Assembly (NCBI GenBank): GCA_027493775.1
Contig: JAOSKE010000002.1
Location: forward strand, 1 to 64,000
From: Kiritimatiellia bacterium
GTDB lineage: Bacteria > Verrucomicrobiota > Kiritimatiellia > CAIVKH01
Direction: 5' to 3'
DNA length: 64,000 bases
Below are positions 45,291 to 54,489 of the stretch, piece after piece (position 1 is the first letter of the stretch; the number at the start of each line of letters is the position of its first letter). The position numbers and the translations under genes are program-made. The notes beneath the pieces are model-generated. The model searched no databases. It was given only the letters and a program-made list of their open reading frames with translations, and was not told where the DNA came from.

Positions 45291-46907
45291 ATGAGCAATA
45301 CGTCTTCCCCATCAACCGTCTCCATGGAAACCCTCGCTGCGTTGTGCAAACGGCGCGGATTCATTTTTCAATCGTCTGAGATTTACGGCGGCATCAATGG
45401 CTTCTGGGACTACGGCCCGCTGGGCGCGGAGCTGAAGCGCAACGTGCGCGGGCTCTGGTGGCGTGAAATGACGCGCGAACGCGAGGATGTGGTCGGGCTG
45501 GACGCAACGATCATCATGCACCCGAGCATCTGGAAGGCGTCGGGGCATCTGGACACCTTCGCCGACCCGATGGTGGACTGCAAATCTTGCAAGTCCCGTT
45601 GGCGCGCGGATCAAATCGCAGAGGAACAGGGCAAGAAGATCGAAATCGAAATCACCGAAGACGGCAAAAAGCATTACAAAATGCCCGCGGGCGTAAAATG
45701 CCCGAAGTGCGGCTCGGCGAACTTCACCGAAGTTCGGCCGTTTAATCTGATGTTCGCGACACACGTCGGCCCGATTGAAAGCGACGACAACAAGGCCTAC
45801 CTCCGCCCCGAGACGGCGCAGGCAATTTTCGTACAGTTCAAAAACGTCCTCGACACCTCGCGCCAGAAAGTGCCGTTCGGCATTTGTCAGATCGGCAAGG
45901 CGTTCCGCAATGAAGTGACGCCCCGGAACTATACGTTCCGCTCCCGTGAATTTGAGCAGATGGAACTTCAGTTTTTCATCCGACCTGACGAAGCGGTGGA
46001 GCTGATCTGCGGCCACGTCGCACAGCTCACTCCCGATACGGACCTGTCTGAGCCTCACGCCGATTGGGGCTGGGAAATCTGGCACAAGTACTGGGTGGAA
46101 AAACGCCTCGCGTGGTATCGTTCCATCGGCTTGCCCAAAGCCTCGCTGGTCGAATACTGGCAAGCCAAGGACGAGCTCGCGCACTACGCGCGCGCCTGCG
46201 TGGACATTCAATTCGCATTCCCTTTCGGTATCCAGGAATTGGAAGGCATCGCCGCGCGCAGCGATTACGATCTTACGCAACACCACATTCACAGCGGCAA
46301 ATCGCAGGAAGTCTTCGACGACGAGCTAAAGGCCGCCGTCGCTAAACTCGACGATGCGGCGCGCACCGCCTTTGCGGACAAGGTCGCGGCAGATTGGCAA
46401 GCCGCCGGTAAATCGCCCGAAGCTGCGCACACATTTTGCGCGAAGCTCTTTGACGGTCGCTACATCCCACACGATATTGAACCGTCTGCCGGTGTGGACC
46501 GCCTCGTGCTCGCACTGCTCAGCGATGCGTACTGCGAGGAGAAAATCGCGGACGACAAGGGCAAGGAAGAGACTCGCGTTGTGATGCGCTTCAACCCGAA
46601 AGTCGCGCCGATTAAACTCGCCATCTTCCCGCTGCTGAAGAACCGTCCTGAGTTGGTCGCCAAGGCCCGCGAGATTTATCTATCGCTACGCAGTCGCTGG
46701 AACGTCTTCTACGACGAGTCCGGAGCAATCGGCCGTCGCTACCGTCGTCAGGACGAGATCGGAACCCCGTTCGGCGTCACCGTTGACTTCCAGACTCTGG
46801 AAGACAATACCGTCACCTGGCGTGATCGCGACACAATGAAACAGGAGCGCGTCGCGATTTCAGAACTCGCAACGCGGCTTCAGAATGCGGAAACAGGCAA
46901 ACAATAA
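45291..46907 (+). CDS. glyS: Glycyl-tRNA synthetase, class II homodimeric type
   Basis: 538 residues from ATG 45291; the open frame extends to 44643, but that part is the antisense of the trmJ-like gene. Motifs: RRGFIFQSSEIYGGINGFWD, YGPLGAELKRN, a CKSCKSRWRAD/CPKCGSANF cysteine insert, YLRPETAQAIFVQFKNVLD (ATP site), PFGICQIGKAFRNE, FRSREFEQMELQFF and EPSAGVDRLVLALL (motif 3). The C-terminal anticodon-binding domain is intact (GAIGRRYRRQDEIGTPFGVT). It charges tRNA-Gly. Its end overlaps the next gene by 23 bases. Confidence 0.95.
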   Translation: MSNTSSPSTVSMETLAALCKRRGFIFQSSEIYGGINGFWDYGPLGAELKRNVRGLWWREMTREREDVVGLDATIIMHPSIWKASGHLDTFADPMVDCKSCKSRWRADQIAEEQGKKIEIEITEDGKKHYKMPAGVKCPKCGSANFTEVRPFNLMFATHVGPIESDDNKAYLRPETAQAIFVQFKNVLDTSRQKVPFGICQIGKAFRNEVTPRNYTFRSREFEQMELQFFIRPDEAVELICGHVAQLTPDTDLSEPHADWGWEIWHKYWVEKRLAWYRSIGLPKASLVEYWQAKDELAHYARACVDIQFAFPFGIQELEGIAARSDYDLTQHHIHSGKSQEVFDDELKAAVAKLDDAARTAFADKVAADWQAAGKSPEAAHTFCAKLFDGRYIPHDIEPSAGVDRLVLALLSDAYCEEKIADDKGKEETRVVMRFNPKVAPIKLAIFPLLKNRPELVAKAREIYLSLRSRWNVFYDESGAIGRRYRRQDEIGTPFGVTVDFQTLEDNTVTWRDRDTMKQERVAISELATRLQNAETGKQ

Positions 46908-48978
46908 ACGCCCTTCCTCTCCCTGGCTTGCTCCCACATTAATCTTTTGGGGAGCGGCCGGGGTACGCCTCCTCTACCTCGCTCAACTTTCAAACAATCC
47001 CGATCTCTTGATCCCCCTGTTCGACGCACAGGGCTTCGTCGCGCGAGCAGATCAGTGGATTCGCGGTCAGGGACTGAGTGCCGAGGTCTATGCGTTTTCG
47101 CTCCTCTATCACCTCTTTCTCTCTGCCTGCTTTTTTATCACCGACGCATCCCTCGCCTTTGCGCGAGGCGTCCAAGCGCTGCTCGGCGCAGCCACCTGCG
47201 CACTGCTGGCAAGCGCCACGGAACGAATGTTCGGGCGGCGCACAGGAATCATAGCAGGAGTAATCGCTGCGTTCTACGGCCCGGCCATTGTTCTGACGAC
47301 AGAACTCATGCCGGCAACACTGGAAGCCTTTTGGTGTGTCGCCGTTCTTGCGTGTGCAATTCCGCGAGAAAGCGCCGGGGCGCAAAAAGGGATATCTCTT
47401 GCCCTCGCACTTCTCGGCGGACTTGGTTTTCTTCTCGCCCCGCGCTTCGGCCTCGCGTGGCTCCTCGTATTTTTCATCACGCGCGGCACCCCCACTCTGC
47501 CTCCAAAGTGGAAAAGTTACGCCGCAATCGCCTTCGCAGCGCCGCTGCTAATCGCGTTTCTTCTTTTGAACGGCGAGTTGGCAACCGACGTGACTGCAAG
47601 GCGCTGGGCTGAAGACCTTTACCTTGGGAACAGCGGAAACTTGTGTCAGACCCTCGGAATGCGGCCCGGCCCGGAATATTCGGGCTTTCAGGACGCGATT
47701 GCACGCGATGCAGACGCTGCAGGAGTTTCCGCAACACGCTATTTTCTGCGTCAGACAAAGCGCGCCGCAACAACGCACCCACTCCTCTTTATTAAAGGAC
47801 TTGGCGCAAAAACTCTGCACCTACTAAGCGGACGCGAATTGCCCGGCGCATTGGATATTCGCGCCGCAAGCGATTCCACGCATTTGGGCCGACTCCTGTT
47901 GGGACAACTTGGCCGATTGGGAGTCCCCTTTGCCCTTCTTCTCACACTTGCCGCAGCAGGGCTTGCATTAGCTCGTGACCGCATCCACGCCGAATACATC
48001 GTCCTCATCATCGCGCTGGCTCTGTTCCTTATTTTAACCCGCATCACCGCCCCCACCCGACTCGCATGGGCATTTCTACTCGTTCCGCTTGCTGGTCAAG
48101 GGCTGTCTTCTTTATTCGAGTCAAGCCGTCCAAAATGGAGTGCCGGGATTGCAGCGGTCATCGCATTTTGCATCGCAACGATTCCCGGCCCCTTTTGTGT
48201 CGAAGCGTCGGTCGGTCAAGCCGAGCAACTGCGCGCCATCGGTGGCTATTTTATGCAACGCTACGAAATAGGACGCGCGGCGACCTATTTTGAACGGGCG
48301 CTCGCAAGCGATCCAAACGATGCGCCAGCATGGAACGGAATCGGAATTGCGCGGCAACTCGACGGCAAACTCGCCGATGCTGCGACGGCCTTTGATCGAG
48401 CCATTGCGCTGCAACCCGACTACGCGCTCGCGCTGTTCAATCTCGCGTCTGTTCAATCCGCGCTCGGACAACGCGAGCGGGCAGTGGCCACATTGCGCCG
48501 CGGCCTCGCGTTGCAGCCGCGAAATGGTCAGGCGCACAATGACCTCGGGCTGCTCTTGTTGGCGCAGGGAAATCCACAGGAGGCAATTCCACATTTTGAA
48601 CAAGCGCGCGAACTCAACCCCACCGTATTGGATCCCCGCATCAACCTCGCGGCCGCGCAGCAAGCGGCGGGCGATCCCGATGCCGCACGGGCAGAACTGG
48701 AAGCAACGCTAAAACAAGCTCCTCTCGATCCTCGCGTTCACGTCGCGCTCGGTTTTCTCAATCTACGCAGCGGAAGCTCGTCCGCAGAAGCCAATTTCCT
48801 CATCGCGCGAAATCTTTCTCCGCAATCGCCCGAACCGCTCTATGGCGTGGCCGCGATTCTGCTTCAACAGAATCGCATAGCCGATGCGCATCGCGCATTC
48901 GCTGAAGCGAAGCGGCTGGATAAAAACGAAGCCGCGCGGCGGTGGTTGACGCCAGAAGAAATCGAAGCCTTGCGCTAG
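46885..48978 (+). CDS. Membrane protein with GT39-like N-terminus and C-terminal TPR repeats
   Basis: 697 residues. About 9-11 membrane helices cover residues 15-430, with a GT-C-like first periplasmic loop (PLFDAQGFVARADQWIRG). Residues about 450-690 contain five to six TPR units (ATYFERALASDPNDAPAWNG, ATAFDRAIALQPDYALALFN, PHFEQARELNPTVLDPRIN). Such PMT-plus-TPR proteins occur in delta- and PVC-type bacteria; the sugar donor and acceptor are unknown. The start ATG lies inside the end of glyS, suggesting co-transcription. Confidence 0.75.
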   Translation: MRKQANNKRPSSPWLAPTLIFWGAAGVRLLYLAQLSNNPDLLIPLFDAQGFVARADQWIRGQGLSAEVYAFSLLYHLFLSACFFITDASLAFARGVQALLGAATCALLASATERMFGRRTGIIAGVIAAFYGPAIVLTTELMPATLEAFWCVAVLACAIPRESAGAQKGISLALALLGGLGFLLAPRFGLAWLLVFFITRGTPTLPPKWKSYAAIAFAAPLLIAFLLLNGELATDVTARRWAEDLYLGNSGNLCQTLGMRPGPEYSGFQDAIARDADAAGVSATRYFLRQTKRAATTHPLLFIKGLGAKTLHLLSGRELPGALDIRAASDSTHLGRLLLGQLGRLGVPFALLLTLAAAGLALARDRIHAEYIVLIIALALFLILTRITAPTRLAWAFLLVPLAGQGLSSLFESSRPKWSAGIAAVIAFCIATIPGPFCVEASVGQAEQLRAIGGYFMQRYEIGRAATYFERALASDPNDAPAWNGIGIARQLDGKLADAATAFDRAIALQPDYALALFNLASVQSALGQRERAVATLRRGLALQPRNGQAHNDLGLLLLAQGNPQEAIPHFEQARELNPTVLDPRINLAAAQQAAGDPDAARAELEATLKQAPLDPRVHVALGFLNLRSGSSSAEANFLIARNLSPQSPEPLYGVAAILLQQNRIADAHRAFAEAKRLDKNEAARRWLTPEEIEALR

Positions 48979-49202
48979 TGAAGGTTCGCAAAAACGATTG
49001 AACTTGTTTCCCCTTTGTGCTCTTGCCAGCCGTTCAATTGCTTCGCGGTCAACGCTTGCGATTACAGATCACTTCCCTGTCCACAATCAAGCGCTCGATC
49101 CCAACGTGTTGGCATAAATTCGGATATTTTCAACCGAATTTCCAACCCGTTGGTTTTTTGATAAAACAACCCTCAGCAGTCCGAGGGCTGCACGAGTGTG
49201 GC
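48979..49202. terminator. Convergent gap with short hairpins and T-tracts
   Basis: CCCTC (49170-49174) and GAGGG (49183-49187) form a stem that on the minus strand is followed by TTGTTTT, a plausible serS terminator. On the plus strand CCAA-cccg-TTGG is followed by TTTTTT (about 49143-49159), a weak terminator for the TPR gene. Stems are only 4-5 bp. Confidence 0.45.
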
Positions 49203-50477
49203 CTAGTCCTTTGGCTTAATTCGATCTATTCCGCCCATATAAGGACGAATCGGCTCGGGGAGGAGCACGGTACCATCGGGTTGTTGCCCGTTTTCTAGGA
49301 TGGCGACAACGAGCCGCGCGAGGGCGACGCCGGAGCCGTTGAGGGTGTGGACGTAGGTGGGTTTGCCGTCGGCGTTGCGATAGCGAATTCCGGCGCGGCG
49401 CGCTTGGAAGTCTTCGAAGTTGCTGCAGGAGGATACTTCCAGCCAGCCATTATGGCCGGGCGCCCACAGTTCTATATCGTAACATTTGGCAGCGGCAAAG
49501 CTCAGGTCACCTGAACAAAGTTGCAGGACGCGATAGTGCAGGCCGAGCGCGTTCAAAACGGCCTCAGCATGGCCGACAAGCTTCTCCAGCTCGTCGTATG
49601 ACGTGGCCGGATCGACAAACCTCACCATTTCCACCTTGTCGAATTGATGCACACGAATGAGCCCGCGTGTTTCGCGTCCGGCCGCGCCAGCTTCACGGCG
49701 AAAGCACGGGGTATAGGCAGTGAAAGCAATGGGAAGCGGGCGATCTACTATCTCGTCGCGAAAATAGTTTGTGACGGGAACTTCTGCTGTGGGAATCAGC
49801 CACAAATCGTCCACCGGCATGTGGTACATATCTTCCTTCATCTTCGGCAACTGGCCGGTGCCGGTCATGGAGGCGCTATTCACGACGAAAGGCGGCGACA
49901 TTTCAGTGTAACCGTGTTCGCTGGTGTGCAAATCCAGCATAAACTGAATCAGAGCGCGCTCCAACTTTGCACCCAAGCCCAAATAGAGCGGAAACCCCGC
50001 ACCAGTCATGCGGGTGGCGCGCTCAAAGTCGAACAGCCCGAGCATATCCCCCAGCTCGTGGTGTGGACGGGGTTGAAAATCAAACTTGCGCGGCTCGCCG
50101 ACGACTCGAACAACCTTGTTATCCGCAGAATCGCGGCCCTCATGGACACTGGCGTGGGGCAGATTCGGAACGGTAAGCCACAGCTCGTTTAGTTCTGTCT
50201 CGGCCTCACGAACCTGTTGGTCGAGCGCAGCGACGGTATCGCCCAATTCGCGCATTTCAGCCATTACTGCGGCAACATCCTCGCCCTTCTTCTTGCGGAT
50301 ACCGATTTCCTTGGAAACCGTATTGCGACGGCTCTTCATCGTCTCCACTTCGGTCAATAGATGGCGACGCTCGCGATCGAGCGCCAGAATCGCGTCCACG
50401 TCTATATTGGAGTGTTTTCGCCGCAGTCCTTCGCGGACTTCGGCTTCATTGTCACGGAGTCGTTTTATATCGAGCAC
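49203..50477 (-). CDS. serS: Seryl-tRNA synthetase
   Basis: 424 residues, full length. The N-terminal coiled-coil arm (about 30-100: ETMKSRRNTVSKEIGIRKKK) that binds the tRNA-Ser long arm is followed by the class II core: TEMSPPFVVNSASMTGTGQL, motif 2 PCFRREAGAAGRETRGLIRV, HQFDKVEMVRF, and motif 3 LNGSGVALARLVVAILENG. The start is ATG at 50477. The upstream gene ends 5 bases away, so they are probably co-transcribed. Confidence 0.96.
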   Translation of the reverse strand: MLDIKRLRDNEAEVREGLRRKHSNIDVDAILALDRERRHLLTEVETMKSRRNTVSKEIGIRKKKGEDVAAVMAEMRELGDTVAALDQQVREAETELNELWLTVPNLPHASVHEGRDSADNKVVRVVGEPRKFDFQPRPHHELGDMLGLFDFERATRMTGAGFPLYLGLGAKLERALIQFMLDLHTSEHGYTEMSPPFVVNSASMTGTGQLPKMKEDMYHMPVDDLWLIPTAEVPVTNYFRDEIVDRPLPIAFTAYTPCFRREAGAAGRETRGLIRVHQFDKVEMVRFVDPATSYDELEKLVGHAEAVLNALGLHYRVLQLCSGDLSFAAAKCYDIELWAPGHNGWLEVSSCSNFEDFQARRAGIRYRNADGKPTYVHTLNGSGVALARLVVAILENGQQPDGTVLLPEPIRPYMGGIDRIKPKD

Positions 50478-50482
50478 AGGAT

Positions 50483-51133
50483 TTACTCTTTGAAAAAGTT
50501 ATTAGGACTTTCAGGATCAAGCGGAATGCCGAGTTCCTTGGCGCGCTTTTGCAGACGAAGGAGCCACGGCGGATCGAGGTTGCGTCCAATTCGATCCAAT
50601 TCTTCTGTATTACTGTACGCCGCCATCGCACTTTGCGGGTTCGGACTTAACTCCAACCCCATAAGTGTGCCAATTCCGCGAATAACCTGGCGTTCCATCC
50701 GACGACCAAAGGTTTCATCGTCCGCGCCTTCCTGCATCAGGTTCACATTCACAACAACCACCCGCAGGTCCGGACGATAAACACCGTGGTTCGGCAGCGG
50801 CTTGCCTCTGTGCAGCAAAACGACATAGCCAAGGTCCTCGGGCTTCAAATTGTTCGCCGCATCTTCTGCCACAACATCAAACGTCTCCGCGGAAGTTTCA
50901 ATCGGCGCGGCGACGGGAACAGGAATCGCAAGCTGGCTTTGCGCCCACTGTTGAACGCGGTTCACGATTTCATCGCTGACCGGGCCGGCCGTCACCAGCG
51001 CCACCGGATTATGCGGCTCCACCACTGGCGCGGCCACCTCCTCAACAACCGGTTCATCCACCGGTTCAACCGCACCATCTTGCGCATAGACGCTCAACGG
51101 CAACATCAGCAATACACACAACCATTTACGCAT
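50483..51133 (-). CDS. Exported archaemetzincin-like protein with degenerate metal site
   Basis: 216 residues: signal peptide MRKWLCVLLMLPLSVYAQ, an acidic Pro/Val/Glu-rich spacer, then a domain whose end (RQVIRGIGTLMGLELSPNPQ, SAMAAYSNTEELDRIGRNL, DPPWLLRLQKRA) follows the archaemetzincin layout, in which a HExxH...H helix and Cys4 zinc site should stand. Here the His and Cys positions are replaced (for example RGIGTLMG in place of HELGH). It is therefore likely a non-catalytic derivative. The family call is pattern-based. Confidence 0.55.
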   Translation of the reverse strand: MRKWLCVLLMLPLSVYAQDGAVEPVDEPVVEEVAAPVVEPHNPVALVTAGPVSDEIVNRVQQWAQSQLAIPVPVAAPIETSAETFDVVAEDAANNLKPEDLGYVVLLHRGKPLPNHGVYRPDLRVVVVNVNLMQEGADDETFGRRMERQVIRGIGTLMGLELSPNPQSAMAAYSNTEELDRIGRNLDPPWLLRLQKRAKELGIPLDPESPNNFFKE

Positions 51134-51243
51134 TACACATCTCCCGAAAATTGCGGTCAGTGTACGGAATCCGCGCCGCCAATCAAGACTGCGAAGTTTG
51201 CATGAACGGTTCTGTGGCGCGTCACCGCGCGCCCCTCAACAAT

Positions 51244-51960
51244 CTACGCGCGGGGAGCGATGGAGTTCTTTTTGTAACGGGCCATCCGCGAAACGACGAG
51301 GTCGGCAACCGCGTCGGCAATATCCGAAACTGCGAGCCGCTCGGTATTAAAAACGGCGTCATACAGATGAGGACTCTCAATGTCTTTCCCGAAAAAGTCG
51401 TTCACAAGGCGATGGCGGTCATCGTCCTGCTGCTTAATTTTTTTTGCTGCCTCGCGCGTGGTGATCTCCAGCATTTTTGCCATCCGCTCCACGCGAAGGT
51501 TTTCGGGCGCAACAAGGCGAACGTGAACACCCAGCGGCATATCCGCCGTGACGCACATCCCTCCGCGCCCAACGATGACGCATTTGCCCAGCAGCGCCAG
51601 GATGCGCACGACCTCAAAGATGCGCTTATACAACTCATAGCTGCTGACGCGTTTCTCCAATAATTCGGAGATCACCTGCTCGACCTCCGAGCGATATTCC
51701 TCCGTCAGCAGCCGTTCAAACGAAACGCCCAGTTTTTTGTCCTCTGCAATGAGCAGGCAGAGCTTGTGATCAAACACCTCCCAGCCTTCCGCAAAGGAAC
51801 CGGGATGAATCTTCTCCAACTTGCGAATGATTTCACGCGCGAGGGTATGCCCCCCTGCCCCGGCCTCACGAGAGACGGTTACGAAGGGGAAGGATTCGGT
51901 TACCAGCTCTTCTGTTGCCCGATCACGCAGGTATTGTCGGACGATACTCGCATGATTCAT
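51244..51960 (-). CDS. Cytidylate-kinase-like P-loop protein (PF13189 type)
   Basis: About 238 residues from ATG 51960, chosen because AGGAG lies 8 bases upstream and the frame upstream is unlike coding sequence. Seen: the modified P-loop VTVSREAGAGGHTLAREI, a central IVGRGGMCVTADMPLGVHVR strand-loop and the late KIKQQDDDRHRLVNDFFG with Arg/Asp residues of the lid. The family resembles CMP kinase but its substrate is not established. Confidence 0.8.
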   Translation of the reverse strand: MNHASIVRQYLRDRATEELVTESFPFVTVSREAGAGGHTLAREIIRKLEKIHPGSFAEGWEVFDHKLCLLIAEDKKLGVSFERLLTEEYRSEVEQVISELLEKRVSSYELYKRIFEVVRILALLGKCVIVGRGGMCVTADMPLGVHVRLVAPENLRVERMAKMLEITTREAAKKIKQQDDDRHRLVNDFFGKDIESPHLYDAVFNTERLAVSDIADAVADLVVSRMARYKKNSIAPRA

Positions 51961-52339
51961 ATCGAAACTCCTGTAGTCATCCAAACGCGAATCGCTTCCA
52001 TGCCTGAAGCATAAGGAATCTGAAAGCGCGAGTAAACAAAAACGTGTGGTGGCGCGTCTCAACGCTGCGCTTCAGGCAGACGGATTTCACCCCGTTGGGG
52101 CGAGGTTTTGGGCGTCATTTTACGCGTTACGCAGTCGAACCATGCCGGATTCAACCGCGAATTATTTTAATTTCCCGCCCCTGCCTGCGAACGGCAAAAC
52201 GAAGGTGGAGGCAAGCCGCAGCCAACGCCCGCGGCTGCAGAGATCAATGTGCGCCCGCTCTTTGCGCCTTGTAAAAAAGCCGTTTTTTTTCTTTGCGATC
52301 TTCGATTCAAAACATGCCATGTGCTCTGCGCCAAGCGAG
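51961..52339. other. Intergenic stretch without a gene
   Basis: About 380 bases between two minus-strand genes. It holds a GCTTC/GAAGC hairpin near 51990-52012, a ccgcagcc/cgcggctgcag hairpin-like repeat near 52218-52240, and AAAAAAgccgTTTTTTTT (52273-52290), which can fold either way and may terminate the exporter operon transcribed from the right. No coding signal seen. Confidence 0.45.
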
Positions 52340-53296
52340 CTATTCGGCCAGGAACTCAACTTTCGCGCTCAGCTCGGGGGTAAGGAATTGGTCTGGCTTC
52401 TTGATCTGCACTTTAATTTGCAGCGTGCCCTTTGAGCGGTTTGCTTCAGGTGCGATTTCGGCGACGACCCCTTCGTACACGTTGTCAGGATAGGCCTCGG
52501 GGCTCACGCGGCAGAGTTGGCCCAACCTCACTTTGGGCGTATCCACTTCATTCAAATCAATCTCGACCTGCAAGTCGCTCAAATCAGCCATCGCAAGAAA
52601 CGCCGTACTCGGGCCACGTGTGCCGCCGTAGCTGATTGGTGAAACCAGTTCATTTGGATTCACAAGTTTCTCAAGAATTACACCGCTGATCGGGGCGCGA
52701 ATTGTACACCAATCCAGATATAGCTTCGCAAGGTCGAGATTCGCGCGCGCGGATTTGATTCCGGCTTCCGCAGCGAGCAATACATTGCGCGCGTCGTCCA
52801 GCTCTTGGGCGCTCGAAACATCTTTCGTTTGAAGCGTTTGCGCACGATCAAAGTTGCTCTTCGCCAAATCCAATGCGGCGGAAGTCTTCGAGAGATTTGC
52901 CTCCGCCTCCGCAACACGAGCGCGGTATTCTTCGTCATCGAGCCGAACCAATACATCGCCCGCCTTCACCACATCGCCCTTCTTCACGCCGATCCATACC
53001 ACCGTACCTTGAAAACGCGGGCTGATTTCAATTCGCTCGCGCGGAATAACGTAGCCACTCACCGTAAGCACGACATCACCAGAGCGCGTGGGCGCTTCAA
53101 CGGCAGCCTCCAAGGAAGAGACTGCGACGGCTGGCGCAGGGGTCGTGACCCCCTGCCCACTGCGGGTCTTGTAAAAGATCGTAAGGCCGATCAAAAAAAA
53201 GATGATTACGCCAATGACGATCCCTGCCGGACCGCGTTTTTTCGCATTCTTTTGTTCTTCGGAAATCTCCAACTGTTTCAACATATTCGATTTCAT
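52340..53296 (-). CDS. HlyD/MacA-type periplasmic adaptor (membrane fusion protein)
   Basis: About 318 residues from ATG 53296 (GGAGAG site upstream). One N-terminal membrane helix (GIVIGVIIFFLIGLTIFY), a lipoyl/barrel domain split around a coiled-coil hairpin (VAEAEANLSKTSAALDLAKS to SARANLDLAKLYLDWCTIRA) and a beta-barrel end (GVILEKLVNPNELVSPI). It links an inner-membrane ABC exporter to an outer-membrane channel; the downstream order in transcription is ATPase, two permeases, adaptor. It ends the operon. Confidence 0.88.
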   Translation of the reverse strand: MKSNMLKQLEISEEQKNAKKRGPAGIVIGVIIFFLIGLTIFYKTRSGQGVTTPAPAVAVSSLEAAVEAPTRSGDVVLTVSGYVIPRERIEISPRFQGTVVWIGVKKGDVVKAGDVLVRLDDEEYRARVAEAEANLSKTSAALDLAKSNFDRAQTLQTKDVSSAQELDDARNVLLAAEAGIKSARANLDLAKLYLDWCTIRAPISGVILEKLVNPNELVSPISYGGTRGPSTAFLAMADLSDLQVEIDLNEVDTPKVRLGQLCRVSPEAYPDNVYEGVVAEIAPEANRSKGTLQIKVQIKKPDQFLTPELSAKVEFLAE

Positions 53297-53324
53297 ACGC
53301 TCTCCATCCTTGCGCAAAAAACGC

Positions 53325-54489
53325 TCACGCTTTCAACGCATCCAAAACAGGCTTCCGCGCAGCCATCCGCGCGGGTAATAGTCCACCCACCATGCCCATC
53401 ACAACCGAAAAGATCATTCCCCTCACTAGCAACGCCGTCGAAACGCGAAATTCAAACGCGACTTCCGCGAAACTCGTCCAACTCAGCGTGCCAGCAGTAA
53501 CCCCATTGAGCGATAGGGAAAGCAGACAGCCAACCACGCCACCAACCGCCGCGAGAAGGATGGACTCGGTAAGGAACGAGAAATAAATCGCGCGACGCTT
53601 AAAACCCAGTACGCGTAGAGTACCAATCTCCGCCGTTCGTGCACCGACGGCGGCATACATCGTGTTCATCGCGGAAAATGCAGCGCCAATGCTCATCACA
53701 ATAGCGAGAAAGAACCCGAGAAATCGAATCGGCCCCGCTTGGCGCGTTTGCTCTGCGTAATACTCGGTCTCTTTCAAAACCCGCGCACTCAACATTTGAT
53801 CCGCCTCTACGCGCTCAATGAGCGCCTGGCCTGCAGCTTCACTCTCGGCTCGAAAAAGCACAGAACCGTAAAAATCGCGATGGAACACGCTCCGCACGTC
53901 GCCAGCGTCCGACCAGAGCTCAGAGTCGTACGCACTTTTGCCCGCTTCGAACATTCCTACGATATGCCACTCCGCCCTCCCCGCACGAATGCGGTCACCG
54001 ACGCGACAATTCGCGAATCGTTCGGCGATACGTTTGCTCACCACACATTCACGGCGGCCGCTTTCGGAACATACGCCCTTCAATTAGATGAATCTCCGGC
54101 CGCAGCGCCAACCCCATCTCACCCATTCCGCGCACAATCACGTTTGCGCCACCTTCACCATTCAAGCGGTCGAGATAAATCAATACAACGATTTCAGGCG
54201 AAAAGAGTGGGCGGTCTTGTGCATCACGGGCAATGCCGGGCAGATACTTCAGCCGCGTAACCTCCTCGCGCATAATCTGGCTGCTCGATTCCGCCGTCGA
54301 ACCACGACGCATCACGAGATAGTTTCGCGGATCGCCCGTCTGTACCAATGTGGAGCGAAGCCCCTGCGCCAACGCCATAACCATCACGAAGACGGCGACA
54401 ACCAGTGCAATACCGAACACGGTCGCAATCGTGGTTCGCCAGCGAATACGGAGACTACGCAAGTTGTAGGACAGAGGAATGGCGGCCAT
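53325..54489 (-). CDS. MacB/FtsX-type ABC permease (frameshift near 54064)
   Basis: About 388 residues after repair. It starts MAAIPLSYNLRSLRIRWRTT, overlapping the previous stop (TGATG). First membrane helix about residues 17-40 (IALVVAVFVMVMALAQGL), periplasmic MacB_PCD domain, then three helices (FLGFFLAIVMSIGAAFSAMN; AAVGGVVGCLLSLSLNGV; GMIFSVVMGMVGGLLPARMA). The frames join at TTCCGAAAGCGG (54060-54067): dropping either one C or one A gives MF(E/R)SGRRECVVSKRI. It probably exports a lipophilic or peptide substrate, or extracts lipoproteins. Confidence 0.85.
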
